Made by a program: the position numbers and the translations under genes. Below the pieces are notes generated by a model. That model was not told the DNA's origin. It did not search any database and saw only the letters and a list, made by a program, of their open reading frames with translations. Shown here piece by piece: positions 18,436 to 27,902 of a stretch of DNA of 64,000 nt. The stretch's first letter is position 1; every line of letters starts with the position of its first letter. Location of the stretch: assembly GCA_024644235.1 (NCBI GenBank), contig JAHELJ010000002.1:148425-212424 (forward strand), given 5' to 3'. This DNA comes from Lewinellaceae bacterium. GTDB taxonomy: Bacteria; Bacteroidota; Bacteroidia; Chitinophagales; Saprospiraceae.

Positions 18436-19377
18436 ATGTCAACAATTCAGGTAAGATTAAAGACCACCCTGCGGGAACTTCAACAAGCACAGAAAGTTGA
18501 TCGACATCTGAGTGAGTTAGATACCCAGATCGAAAGTGCCTATTCAGAACTTGACAAACTCCGGCTGCAATTGGAAAAAGAATTTGCTGACATAGAAAAA
18601 TTGGAGAAGTTGTCTATGAAAGCGCTATTCCACAAGGTTTTAGGCAGCAAAGAACAACAATTAGAGAAAGAACGTCAGGAATATCTCCAGGCTTCGCTTA
18701 AATATGATGAAGCAAAGAAGTCAGCAGAGCTTTTGGAATATGAAAAGGAGATTCTCGAAAAGAAAGTACAAAATCTGGATGCCTTGCAAGCACGCCTTGA
18801 TCAACTGATAAAACAGAGAGAGCGTGATCTGGTAGATCAGGATACTGAAGCTGGTCGCCAGATATTGGAACTGGTATTGAAAATGGATAATCTGGATGAA
18901 CTCATTGACCAGTTGGATGATACCATTAAAGTTGGTAAACAAGCTATCGATGTGCTCAATAAAATGATCAGGCAGCTGCAAAATGCCAAGAATTGGGGGC
19001 ACTGGGATATGTCAGGTCGCAAAAGGGGTGCTTCTTACCTCAAACATTCCGCGGTTGATCGAGCCCGAGATCTTAGTCATCACGCTAAACATCTGTTGAT
19101 GCGATTCCAAAATGAACTCAAACATATTTATGGGCATCATCAAGTGGACCTGAACCTACACTTCAATTCGTTTAGCCGTTTTACGGACATCTTCTTCGAC
19201 AATCTGATCTCCGACTGGATCATACAAAAGAAGATTCAAAACGCCCTTTCCAATGTGATGACGGTAAAAGATCGGGTAACGAGGATCATGCAGTCGCTGG
19301 AGGTAGACATTCAGCAAAACAAGGATAGAATCAATGATCTGGAAAGGCAAAGAAAAGATCTGATCATCAGATCATAG
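18436..19377 (+). CDS. Coiled-coil protein of unknown function
   Basis: 313 residues, soluble, no signal peptide. Residues 1-180 are an almost continuous coiled coil rich in Glu, Lys, Leu and Gln. A central non-coil segment, NWGHWDMSGRKRGASYLKH (about 194-212), looks like a conserved motif, followed by helices (VDRARDLSHHAKHLLMRFQNEL). The C-terminus is again coiled (KDRINDLERQRKDLI). I do not recognise a named family, though similar proteins with a central WG-W block occur as conserved hypotheticals. The next gene starts 11 bp after the stop, so the pair is probably co-transcribed. A scaffold or cytoskeleton-like role is possible but unsupported. Confidence 0.8.
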   Translation: MSTIQVRLKTTLRELQQAQKVDRHLSELDTQIESAYSELDKLRLQLEKEFADIEKLEKLSMKALFHKVLGSKEQQLEKERQEYLQASLKYDEAKKSAELLEYEKEILEKKVQNLDALQARLDQLIKQRERDLVDQDTEAGRQILELVLKMDNLDELIDQLDDTIKVGKQAIDVLNKMIRQLQNAKNWGHWDMSGRKRGASYLKHSAVDRARDLSHHAKHLLMRFQNELKHIYGHHQVDLNLHFNSFSRFTDIFFDNLISDWIIQKKIQNALSNVMTVKDRVTRIMQSLEVDIQQNKDRINDLERQRKDLIIRS

Positions 19378-19388
19378 AATAGGTTTCA

Positions 19389-20531
19389 ATGGACCATTTG
19401 CAATGTCAAAGACATTTATTCGACCTCTCACCGGATATCACATATCTAAATTGTGCCTACCTGTCTCCCCTCCTTAACAGTAGCATCACTGAGGGGATTA
19501 AAGGCATGCGCCGGAAATCCCGGCCCAACGAGGTTATTAACGAAAACTTCTTCGAGCCATTGGAGGAATTGAAATTGGCTTTTGCCGGTTTGATAGATTG
19601 CGAGAACCCCCAGCGGATAGCTTTGCAGCCTTCAGCGTCCTATGGCATAGCTACTGTAGTCAAGAATTTAAGACCGAAAAAGAATGGAAATATCGTGTTG
19701 TTACACGAGCAATTTCCGAGCAACGTCTATGGCTACCGTGATTTTGCAGATAGGCATGACGTGGAGATTCGAACCGTTCGGCCAGCAGAACCTGGTTTGA
19801 CAGTACATCGGTGGAATGAAGGTATTCTGAGCGCCATCGATGATGATACAATATGTGTTAGCTGTCCGCACATCCATTGGTCTGACGGCTCAATTATTGA
19901 TCTGAAGATGATCAGACAGAAGACTTTGGAACACGGTGCACTACTCATCGTGGATGGCACTCAATCAGTCGGAGCCATGCCATTTTCAGTTTCAGATGTT
20001 AGGCCCGATGCTTTGATTTGTGCCGCCTATAAGTTCCTGCTGGGTCCATATACCACATGCCTGAGCTACTATGGGCCGGCATTCGACGATGGCTCTCCCC
20101 TGGAATACAATTGGATCACTCGAGAGCAAAGCGATCACTTCGCTAACCTGGTCGAATACCAGGATGCCTTCCGTCCTTTCGCCTTCAGGTACAATATGGG
20201 TGAATGTTCCAATTTTATTATGATTCCTATGTTGTTGGAATCAATTCGACAGCTTGTAAGATGGAATCCTGCTCGCATCCAAACTTACTGTCAGGACATT
20301 GTAAGACCCTTCTTGGATGCCATTAAGGAGAAGGGTTATGAATTTGTGGAATCAGAACGAGCCAATCATCTCTTTGGGATCTACCTTTCGGAAGATTCTG
20401 ATCCCAAGATCATCACCGAAGCCCTGGAAAAGCAGAAGATCTTTGTCTCCTTCCGAGGTAAAGCTATTAGAATTTCGCCTTACCTCTACAACGAGCAAAG
20501 CGATCTGGATAGACTGTTGCAATGCCTTTAG
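19389..20531 (+). CDS. PLP-dependent aminotransferase class V family protein
   Basis: 380 residues with the cysteine desulfurase/class V fold. It opens with DITYLNCAYLSPL. VDGTQSVGAMPFSV carries the PLP-contacting Asp and Gln, and the Schiff-base Lys is K215 in CAAYKFLLGPY. The C-terminal small domain contains FRGKAIRISPYLYN, where the Arg would bind the substrate carboxylate. Family members include cysteine desulfurases, selenocysteine lyases, isopenicillin N epimerase-like proteins and kynureninase relatives; no active-site Cys loop typical of a desulfurase was recognised, so the substrate is open. It is co-directional with the upstream coiled-coil gene and the downstream TrpB2 gene. Confidence 0.87.
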   Translation: MDHLQCQRHLFDLSPDITYLNCAYLSPLLNSSITEGIKGMRRKSRPNEVINENFFEPLEELKLAFAGLIDCENPQRIALQPSASYGIATVVKNLRPKKNGNIVLLHEQFPSNVYGYRDFADRHDVEIRTVRPAEPGLTVHRWNEGILSAIDDDTICVSCPHIHWSDGSIIDLKMIRQKTLEHGALLIVDGTQSVGAMPFSVSDVRPDALICAAYKFLLGPYTTCLSYYGPAFDDGSPLEYNWITREQSDHFANLVEYQDAFRPFAFRYNMGECSNFIMIPMLLESIRQLVRWNPARIQTYCQDIVRPFLDAIKEKGYEFVESERANHLFGIYLSEDSDPKIITEALEKQKIFVSFRGKAIRISPYLYNEQSDLDRLLQCL

Positions 20532-20612
20532 TTTTTATGCTAATTACTTTGTAATCTTTTGATTTAGTAATAGTTTCCTCTTCTCAATTCATAAGGACCA
20601 AACCAATTACAA

Positions 20613-21977
20613 ATGCGACAAAGAAAAATCACCCTCACGGAAAGAGAAATCCCTGAGCATTGGTACAATATAGTTGCTGATATGCCTAACAAACCTCTGC
20701 CTCCTCTGCATCCTGGCACCAAGGAGCCCATAGGCCCCGATGCACTTGCTCCGCTATTTCCGATGGCTCTCATCATGCAGGAAGTCAGTGCAGAAAAGTA
20801 TATAGCTATTCCCGATGAAGTGCGAGATATCTATACCCAATGGCGTCCCACTCCCCTGTATCGGGCCTACAATCTGGAAAAGGTATTGGATACTCCTGCC
20901 AAGATTTTTTACAAATATGAAGGAGTGAGTCCCTCTGGCTCGCATAAGCCAAATACTGCCGTTCCGCAAGCCTACTACAACAAACAGGAAGGGGTGAAAA
21001 AGATTACCACCGAGACGGGAGCTGGGCAATGGGGAAGTGCTCTTGCTTACGCATGTAATCTATTTGACATTGATTGTGATGTCTACATGGTAAAGATCAG
21101 CTACCACCAAAAGCCATATCGTAAATTGTTGATGCAAACCTGGGGGGCGAATGTCTATGCCTCTCCTACCCCACGTACGGAGGCAGGTAAAAAGATTCTT
21201 GGCGAGGATCCACAGTCACCGGGATCCCTGGGCATAGCAATCTCTGAAGCAGTGGAAGCTGCCGCTGCTGATCCCGATATTAAATACAGCTTGGGAAGTG
21301 TTCTGAACCATGTACTCATGCATCAGACAATCGTCGGCCAGGAAGCGGTGGTACAAATGGAAAAGGCCGGAGAATTGCCCGACATCGTAGTTGCACCCTT
21401 TGGAGGTGGATCAAACTTTGCCGGTCTGTCGTTTCCATTTTTAAGACTCAATTTAGAAGAGGGGCAAAACATTCGTTGTATTTCCAGCGAACCATCTTCC
21501 TGTCCTAAATTGACAAGAGGTGTGTTTCGATACGATTTTGGAGATACTGTGGGCATGACACCACTACTTCCCATGTATACTCTCGGTCACAATTTTGTGC
21601 CTGCTCCCATCCACGCTGGTGGTCTTCGTTATCACGGAGCGGGAGTTGTAGTAAGTCAATTGCTAAGAGACAAATTAATTGAGGCCAGAGCGCATGATCA
21701 ACTTGAATGCTTTGAAGCAGGAGTCCAGTTTGCAAAAGCAGAGGGCATCCTACCGGCACCTGAAGCTACTCATGCTGTTGCTACCGTAGTGCAAGAAGCG
21801 GAACGATGTAAAAAGGAGGGTAAAAGTGAAACGATCCTATTCAACCTTTGTGGTCATGGCTACTTCGACATGAAAGCCTATGAAGACTATTTTTCGAATA
21901 AGCTGGAGCGTCATGAAGTCACTACTGAGCAGATTGAAGCCTCACTTGCTCAGTTGGATACACCCGTCCCAGCCTGA
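20613..21977 (+). CDS. trpB: TrpB2-type tryptophan synthase beta chain-like protein
   Basis: 454 residues, about 50 longer than TrpB1, with the N-terminal extension typical of the TrpB2 branch (REIPEHWYNIVADMPNKP). The PLP Lys fits K112 in SGSHKPNTA; the phosphate-binding loop is GGGSNFAG, and ETGAGQWGSALA gives the catalytic Glu region. TrpB condenses indole with L-serine to give L-Trp. TrpB2 enzymes often act without TrpA and are thought to salvage indole or use other substrates. No trpA or other trp gene is adjacent, which supports a stand-alone role. The downstream neighbour is the convergent kynureninase gene, a Trp catabolic enzyme, 10 bp away. Confidence 0.93.
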   Translation: MRQRKITLTEREIPEHWYNIVADMPNKPLPPLHPGTKEPIGPDALAPLFPMALIMQEVSAEKYIAIPDEVRDIYTQWRPTPLYRAYNLEKVLDTPAKIFYKYEGVSPSGSHKPNTAVPQAYYNKQEGVKKITTETGAGQWGSALAYACNLFDIDCDVYMVKISYHQKPYRKLLMQTWGANVYASPTPRTEAGKKILGEDPQSPGSLGIAISEAVEAAAADPDIKYSLGSVLNHVLMHQTIVGQEAVVQMEKAGELPDIVVAPFGGGSNFAGLSFPFLRLNLEEGQNIRCISSEPSSCPKLTRGVFRYDFGDTVGMTPLLPMYTLGHNFVPAPIHAGGLRYHGAGVVVSQLLRDKLIEARAHDQLECFEAGVQFAKAEGILPAPEATHAVATVVQEAERCKKEGKSETILFNLCGHGYFDMKAYEDYFSNKLERHEVTTEQIEASLAQLDTPVPA

Positions 21978-21987
21978 TTACAGTGTA

Positions 21988-23232
21988 TTAAGCAGAGATA
22001 ATCCTTAGGGCATCTGAGAAGACTGTGCAAAATTGATGCAAGTCATCTTCCAGATTGTACATTGGGCAGGGTGCAACTCGGATGATATCAGGAGATCGAT
22101 AGTCAACCACAATATCCTCGTCAGTCAAATGGTCAAAAAGATCTTTGCCTTTTTGGAGAACATGGAGTGACAGCATCGCACCACGATCAGATGCTGAGCT
22201 AGGGGTAAGAATTCTGAATAGCTCGGTATCCAATAACTTAAGAGATTGTTCAAGCTGAGCAGTGAGATCTCTCGATCGATTGCTGATCTTCTCCATACCT
22301 TCTGCCACGAACAGCTCTAAGGAGCATTTAAGTGAAGCCATTGCAATGACGGGGGGATTGCTCAGCTTCCAAGCCTGGACTCCGGGAGCAGGAGTAAACT
22401 CAGGAAGCATTTCAAATCGGTTCGATATATCATTACCCCACCATCCTTCTAATCTGGGGAACTCGACTTTATGGTGTTTCTGATGAACAAAGATTGCACC
22501 CAGACTTCCCGGCCCCCCGTTGAGATACTTGTAGGTGCAGAATACCGCGAAATCTACCTGCCAGGCATGAAGGGCCAGGGGAACGTTTCCTGCAGCGTGA
22601 GCCAGATCCAGGCCCACGACAATTCCAGACTCGCTAGCTAGCTCTACGATTTCAGGAATATTCAAAAACTGTCCGCTTAAATAGTTTAGGCCTCCCAGGA
22701 AGAGAAGTGCGACTTCGTGTTGATGTCGCTTTAAGAGAGCCGTCAGATCATCCATATACAATATGAAATCGCGTGGCTCCCAGAAAAGGATATGGTCATC
22801 AGGATCGAGACCCAGGTGCTTCAGATATGAAACTACTGCATATCGATCACTCGGGAAGCAAGTTGCTTCCAGCACGATCTTACGTCTTTCCCCCTCTGGC
22901 TGATAAAAAGAGGTTAGTAGCAAGTGGATATTCAACGTAAGTGTATTAAGCACAGCAATCTCGTCCGCTTTGGCACCCACTATTTGTCCAAGATTCGATT
23001 CGATAGTATCGGAATATGATATCCAGGGAGTTTCTCCTTTAAAGTGACCTTTGACCCCAAGCCTTCCCCACTGCTCTATGATGGCTGTCACCTCTGACAT
23101 GGTATTTCTGGGCTGAAGACCAAGTGAATGGCCACATAGATATACTGCCTCGTCCCGATCTGCTCCTTCGGGTATGACAAATTGCTTTCTGCACTCCGTC
23201 CAAGTTTTACTGTTGCTTTTAAACTGATTCAT
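21988..23232 (-). CDS. kynU: Kynureninase
   Basis: 414 residues, a normal kynureninase length. This PLP enzyme hydrolyses L-kynurenine to anthranilate and alanine (or 3-hydroxykynurenine to 3-hydroxyanthranilate). Family features: VYLCGHSLGLQPRNT near the N-terminus, GLDLAHAAGNVPL with the PLP-binding Asp, the Schiff-base Lys K235 in TYKYLNGGPGSLG, and WWGN in the substrate-binding region. No tryptophan dioxygenase, kynurenine formamidase or kynurenine monooxygenase lies in the window, so whether it serves Trp breakdown or quinolinate/NAD synthesis cannot be told from context. Upstream of its start lies the gene-poor 23.2-25 kb stretch. Confidence 0.95.
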   Translation of the reverse strand: MNQFKSNSKTWTECRKQFVIPEGADRDEAVYLCGHSLGLQPRNTMSEVTAIIEQWGRLGVKGHFKGETPWISYSDTIESNLGQIVGAKADEIAVLNTLTLNIHLLLTSFYQPEGERRKIVLEATCFPSDRYAVVSYLKHLGLDPDDHILFWEPRDFILYMDDLTALLKRHQHEVALLFLGGLNYLSGQFLNIPEIVELASESGIVVGLDLAHAAGNVPLALHAWQVDFAVFCTYKYLNGGPGSLGAIFVHQKHHKVEFPRLEGWWGNDISNRFEMLPEFTPAPGVQAWKLSNPPVIAMASLKCSLELFVAEGMEKISNRSRDLTAQLEQSLKLLDTELFRILTPSSASDRGAMLSLHVLQKGKDLFDHLTDEDIVVDYRSPDIIRVAPCPMYNLEDDLHQFCTVFSDALRIISA

Positions 23233-23957
23233 TGCTGTACTAAGATGGAAAATAAATTATCCTTGTAGTTCCCTTCTGATCATCTTGGAGCCATCCACCC
23301 TAATTATGGTCTTAGATACCAATAATAAATATCTGTTTGATCCTGGTCATTTTTCTCGCAGGTTATTTGGAATCTTAGGAATTCTGTCTTATCTTCGATT
23401 TTAGCTACGAAACACTCAACTTTCTGAATGTTTCCCTTCATATTTCGACCCAACTGCTCCAAGTGAAAGTAATTTTGTGTGTTCAAATGTGAACAGATTT
23501 TCACTCAGTTGTGAGTGAGACCTGTATTCGCACAAAGCCGTAGAGTATGTTGTCCCAACACCCAACCTCCAGAGGTATCGGTGGATCCTTTCTCATGGAT
23601 TCATTCGAAAACTGGAGCCTATTAAGTCCGTTCAAATTGACCGCCAAGCTTCTTTGGCAGGTTTTAAGACTAGTTAGTACAACACTTTTCTCCGCGGATG
23701 TGACCGTTCTGTCTGAAATTGATGACAGATCAAAGCAACGCAACTATTTTTTTTCATCGGAACCAATGTGGCTTCGAATACACTCAACCCATCCAAGGTG
23801 GCGGCCTGATTCCAAAAGTGGATGCCATCCCGGTCATGCCGAACTATGTCACCCAGCAATTGCAATGTTGGTCGTCTCCTTGGAAACCGGCTGAAGAAAT
23901 GAACCCGTTAGATAAATATTTGAATTCCGTAGTATGTCAGCTCAAAGGAGCTGTCAT

Positions 23958-23997
23958 TTTATCAGCGGCAAGGAATGTAAACTCTTGCTTTGATAAA
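23958..23997 (+). repeat. Imperfect inverted repeat in the gene-poor stretch
   Basis: TTTATCA (23958-23964) pairs with TGATAAA (23991-23997), and inside it CAAG pairs with CTTG after an asymmetric internal loop. There is no T-tract, so it is not an obvious terminator. Confidence 0.4.
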
Positions 23998-24366
23998 AGA
24001 ACCCGTTAGCAACGGTCATTATTCGTTATCGGCTTGAAAACAAGATGTTTGACAAACCATAGTTTATCAGGGGTAGTTTCACTTGACCTGTACTGCCACC
24101 CGATAAAGAAACTAATAATCAGTCAAATTTCTCTTATCAACCGGCGTATCCTACGCCTGATCAATCATTGTCAAAGGACATTTGCTATTGTATCAGGTGG
24201 CCATGATAAGGCGCTTTACGAACTTAATGGTGATGACCATCTTTTATTTCTTAGTTTGATAGATGTGTCTACCAAACCATGGGATAATCCTGGTTGACAG
24301 AGACAATCTAGATTTGTACCGTTTGAATTTAGATCCTATTGATTTCAAATGAAAACGGTCAACGTG

Positions 24367-24405
24367 AAGAGGCTGATCAAAAGTGAATCAGCCTCTTTTG
24401 TTTTT
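24367..24405 (+). terminator. Rho-independent terminator-like hairpin in the gene-poor stretch
   Basis: Perfect 11-bp stem AAGAGGCTGAT (24367-24377) with ATCAGCCTCTT (24387-24397), 9-nt loop, followed by TTTGTTTTT. This is the best terminator in the window and points rightward, yet no confident rightward gene lies immediately upstream, implying an unrecognised transcript. Confidence 0.7.
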
Positions 24406-24964
24406 ACCCTATAAGGCTGTCGCAGAGCACATTTCTGGATTTGCATTTCCACATTTCACCAAATCATCAAACATCTCTCTTACATTTGGCATATTCCGCC
24501 TATTGGGCTTTGCTGGCCATCACGTGATCTTGTCATATTTCGACCAGATTAAACAGAATCAGCTTTGACTCTCCCACCAAGTTCTTCCAGATTGATGTCG
24601 GGCTTGGAATCGATCAGGTCGCAGTAAATGAAGTGAAGAATAGAATACCACTTTGAACACTCCGGATGCTTGAGCTGCTGGAGCGACTATTCATAGACTG
24701 AACTTACGTAAGATTTATCTGAACACCTTGGTAGTATAAATCTGCGGCAATTCTCTGACCGATACCGAGCACGAACATCTTGTGAATGCAGCCCTCACCA
24801 GTCTGATTAACCCACCGCACCAATTGAACTTTGATTGGATCAGGTTTGGCGAAAGATTTTGCTCAACGAATTCTGGAGAGCCGGAATAACTGAGATGATT
24901 CCAGTAAAATCTTCTTCGGATTAGATCAGATTTGCGAGTTTTGCGTCTTCACAAGAATTAATTT

Positions 24965-27214
24965 ATGTACCGTTACATCTTCATTCTCCTACTAATTGCG
25001 AGTCAGTGGCGTTTGGTTGGACAGGTCGATTCCAGTCAGATTACAATAGACCGATGGCTTCTTCATGGTCACTTCGTATCAGATCATTTTGGTCCACACC
25101 AATGGTTGAGTGACGGTGAATTTTACACAACGATCGAACGAAATAGCTCGGGTGAGAATGAGATTATTAGGTATGACAGTCGAACTGGAGAGCGCTCGAT
25201 TTTAGTCAATGCCAGAAGTCTCACTCCAGATGGAAGTAACTCTCCCTTGTCCATTCATGACTATAAATGGTCAGCTGATGAAGGCAAGCTTCTGATTTTC
25301 ACAAATTCAAGAAGAGTCTGGCGAACTAATACCAGAGGAGATTATTGGATTCTTGATCTAGACAAGGGCGCCCTCAGCCAATTGGGTGGCAATCTTCCAG
25401 AATCCTCATTGATGTTTGCTAAGTTTTCCCCGGACGGATCAAGGATAGCTTATGTATCGGGCAATAATATTTATGTAGAAACTTCCGATCATGCCGTAAC
25501 CCAACTTACTGAAGATGGAACCGAAGATATTATCAATGGAACTTTTGATTGGGCGTACGAAGAGGAATTTTTCTGCAAAGATGGCTTTCGCTGGAGTCCG
25601 GATGGTTCTCACATTGCTTTCTGGCAAGTTGATGCATCCGGCATCAAGGATTTCCTGATGATAAACAATACGGACTCCATTTACCCTTTCACGATTCCAG
25701 TACAATATCCTAAGGTTGGAGAGACACCATCTTCGGCCAAAGTGGGCATCATCGAAATTTCCACCCTTCAGCGCATCTGGATTGACTTTTTGGGAGATCC
25801 TCATCAGTATTATATTCCACGAATGCAATGGATGGGAACTGGCGACGATCTCCTGATCACACGGTTGAATCGAAAACAGAACCACCTAAGACTGTGGCAT
25901 TACGATGTCGCTACTGAAAAGACGAGAGCGATCTATGAAGAAAAATCTGAAACCTGGGTTGATTTACTGCACATAGACATAAGTAGTGCCTGGGCAATGG
26001 AAGATGTCTATCAACTAGATGGTGGGGCATCATTTCTGTGGACCAGCGAAAAAGATGGGTGGCGACATCTCTGGAATATTTCTATGGATGGATCGAGACC
26101 GCCAGTCCTGGTCACTCCGGGTGAATATGATATCGCTTCCGTAAAAGGAATTGGTACTAATGAAGTGTATTTCATAGCATCTCCCGGCAATCCAACCGAG
26201 CGTTATCTCTTTAAAGCGAATGTCAAGGAACCTGGTGATCCGATCAGGATAACTCCAGCAAATTATGCCGGAGTGAATCGTTATGATGTATCTCCAAATG
26301 GTCTATATGCGATCCACGAGCATTCAGCCGCATCATCACCAAACAAAGCAAACGCTGTAGTGCTATTTGATCATAGCATCAGTAAGGTACTGTATGATAA
26401 TGCAGCATTGGAAAAAACCCTAGACGCATTGGATATGCCTGAAGTTGAGTTTTTTCAGGTGACCACTGAGTCCGGTGTAACAATGGATGGTAAGATCATA
26501 AAACCCTCATCATTTGATGAGTCCAAGAAGTATCCCGTGGTATTCTACGTATATGGGGAGCCGGCAGGTCAGACTGCATCAGCGACCATGGGAAATATGT
26601 GGCATTTTCTCCTTGCGCAAAATGGCTATTTGGTGATTACCATGGATAATCGTGGTACACCTAGTCTAAAAGGCAATCAATGGAGGAAAAGCATATACCG
26701 CCAGTTAGGCAGGGTAAACGCTCAGGACCAGGCAGAGGCAGCTATGCAAGTTATAGAGTGGCCTTTCGTCGACAACGAACGTATCGCTGTATGGGGCTGG
26801 AGTGGAGGAGGCGCAATGACCCTTAACCTCATGTTTAAATACCCCGAGATCTATAAGACTGGTATTGCGGTAGCAGCCGTGACTAACCAATTGCTTTACG
26901 ATAACATATATCAGGAAAGATATATGGGTCTTCCGCAGGAAAACAGGAACGATTTTCTGGTAGGCTCACCCGCTGAACACGCCATGGGCCTGGAGGGGAA
27001 TCTCCTTTATATTCATGGTACGGCAGATGACAATGTACATTACCAAAATGCCGAAGTTTTGATCGATGCGCTCATTCGTCATAATAAGATTTTCGACTTG
27101 ATGATCTACCCCAACCGATCTCATGGAATCTATGAACGTGCAAATACATCACGCCATCTCTACACGACCATGACGAATTACCTAAAAAAGCATGTTGAAC
27201 CAGGAGGTAAATAA
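24965..27214 (+). CDS. Dipeptidyl peptidase IV (S9B family)
   Basis: 749 residues with a Sec signal peptide (cut near LVGQ). About 25-500 form the DPP IV N-terminal beta-propeller, including FDWAYEEEFFC, matching the double-Glu substrate-amine clamp motif (YEEE). About 510-749 are the alpha/beta-hydrolase domain with S613 in WGWSGGGAM, D688 in HGTADDN and H720 in NRSHGIYE. It removes Xaa-Pro dipeptides from oligopeptides, probably in the periplasm. One deviation: the nucleophile elbow reads GWSGGG, where most DPP IV enzymes have GWSYGG. It is convergent with the esterase gene (2 bp gap). Confidence 0.95.
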   Translation: MYRYIFILLLIASQWRLVGQVDSSQITIDRWLLHGHFVSDHFGPHQWLSDGEFYTTIERNSSGENEIIRYDSRTGERSILVNARSLTPDGSNSPLSIHDYKWSADEGKLLIFTNSRRVWRTNTRGDYWILDLDKGALSQLGGNLPESSLMFAKFSPDGSRIAYVSGNNIYVETSDHAVTQLTEDGTEDIINGTFDWAYEEEFFCKDGFRWSPDGSHIAFWQVDASGIKDFLMINNTDSIYPFTIPVQYPKVGETPSSAKVGIIEISTLQRIWIDFLGDPHQYYIPRMQWMGTGDDLLITRLNRKQNHLRLWHYDVATEKTRAIYEEKSETWVDLLHIDISSAWAMEDVYQLDGGASFLWTSEKDGWRHLWNISMDGSRPPVLVTPGEYDIASVKGIGTNEVYFIASPGNPTERYLFKANVKEPGDPIRITPANYAGVNRYDVSPNGLYAIHEHSAASSPNKANAVVLFDHSISKVLYDNAALEKTLDALDMPEVEFFQVTTESGVTMDGKIIKPSSFDESKKYPVVFYVYGEPAGQTASATMGNMWHFLLAQNGYLVITMDNRGTPSLKGNQWRKSIYRQLGRVNAQDQAEAAMQVIEWPFVDNERIAVWGWSGGGAMTLNLMFKYPEIYKTGIAVAAVTNQLLYDNIYQERYMGLPQENRNDFLVGSPAEHAMGLEGNLLYIHGTADDNVHYQNAEVLIDALIRHNKIFDLMIYPNRSHGIYERANTSRHLYTTMTNYLKKHVEPGGK

Positions 27215-27216
27215 TT

Positions 27217-27879
27217 TCACGGTAGGAATTTATTCACCCAATCAGCCAGTGCCTTTTTATCAACACGATGCTCCCCTTCGAACTGGTGGATATTAAACTG
27301 TAATCCGGTATGCTTCATGAATTCTGTTTCTTCTCCTATTCGATCAGCAGTCACATAGATATCCTCGTTGCCATAGAAATAGTGCAATGAGCCCTGATTC
27401 AAATAGCATGTAAATTCTTCTCCACAAGATTCTCTCGGTAGCCTTCCCGCCCATATCAATAAGTTATTAAAGCTTGGTTGAAACCGCTCCAGGTACCGGA
27501 TGATGGTTGCATTGCCTTGCGAAAATCCCAACATGATCCATTCACATTCCTCTGGAGCCCGGCCTGCATATTTACGATAGATCGAATTCAGAAAATTGGT
27601 ATGATCTTCTATTTCTTCCTGCCTGTCGTTTTTAGTCATCCAGGAAGCGACTACCTCGCCGGTGACTCCACCCCAGTAAAACCGGGACAAGCCCTCGGGT
27701 GCAATCACAAAATGCCGTTTGGGATCCAGTTGTCTAAACTTCTGAATAAATCGACTGGCCGATTGGCCATAGCCATGGCAAACCAACCATAGATATCTCG
27801 TGTTAGCTGAAAGCTGGCCTAAGGTGTAATAGTGAGCCGTTTTTTGGATCTTGATCTTGTGATGTATTGCCTCCTGCAC
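27217..27879 (-). CDS. Alpha/beta hydrolase (carboxylesterase/phospholipase-like)
   Basis: 220 residues, cytosolic, no signal peptide. The nucleophile elbow is GFSQGN (Ser in LGFSQGNATIIRYL), the oxyanion-region strand is LWLVCHGYGQSA, and the catalytic His fits EGEHRVDKKAL near the C-terminus. Its size and layout match the small esterase family that includes YpfH-like carboxylesterases. The acyl substrate is unknown. It is the last of a leftward gene set; the next upstream gene is 23 bp away. Confidence 0.85.
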   Translation of the reverse strand: MQEAIHHKIKIQKTAHYYTLGQLSANTRYLWLVCHGYGQSASRFIQKFRQLDPKRHFVIAPEGLSRFYWGGVTGEVVASWMTKNDRQEEIEDHTNFLNSIYRKYAGRAPEECEWIMLGFSQGNATIIRYLERFQPSFNNLLIWAGRLPRESCGEEFTCYLNQGSLHYFYGNEDIYVTADRIGEETEFMKHTGLQFNIHQFEGEHRVDKKALADWVNKFLP

Positions 27880-27902
27880 TAAGGCCTAAAGGTAGCCAGA
27901 AT

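Larger units (their letters stand above)
23233..24964. other. 1.7 kb stretch without a convincing gene
   Basis: Between the divergent kynU and DPP IV genes lie only short open frames (at most 115 codons) on both strands, overlapping each other and without signal peptides, recognisable domains or good starts. Visible structure: a repeated 11-mer GAACCCGTTAG near 23901 and 23998, an imperfect stem-loop 23958-23997 and a strong terminator-like hairpin at 24367-24405. A decayed gene, a non-coding RNA ending at the hairpin, or a fast-evolving small gene are all possible. Terminal inverted repeats or a transposase motif were not seen. Confidence 0.45.

Noticed and set aside
23547-23894. 115-codon frame (+) in the gene-poor stretch
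   Set aside because: No export signal or recognisable domain, overlapped by frames on both strands, and its composition looks non-coding. Kept only as part of the region note.
24034-24297. 87-codon frame (+) just upstream of the orphan terminator
   Set aside because: Position is suggestive, but there is no ribosome binding site, domain or coding bias visible by eye; not enough to call a gene.
25439-25885. 148-codon frame (-) inside DPP IV
   Set aside because: Antisense shadow of a gene with an intact catalytic triad.
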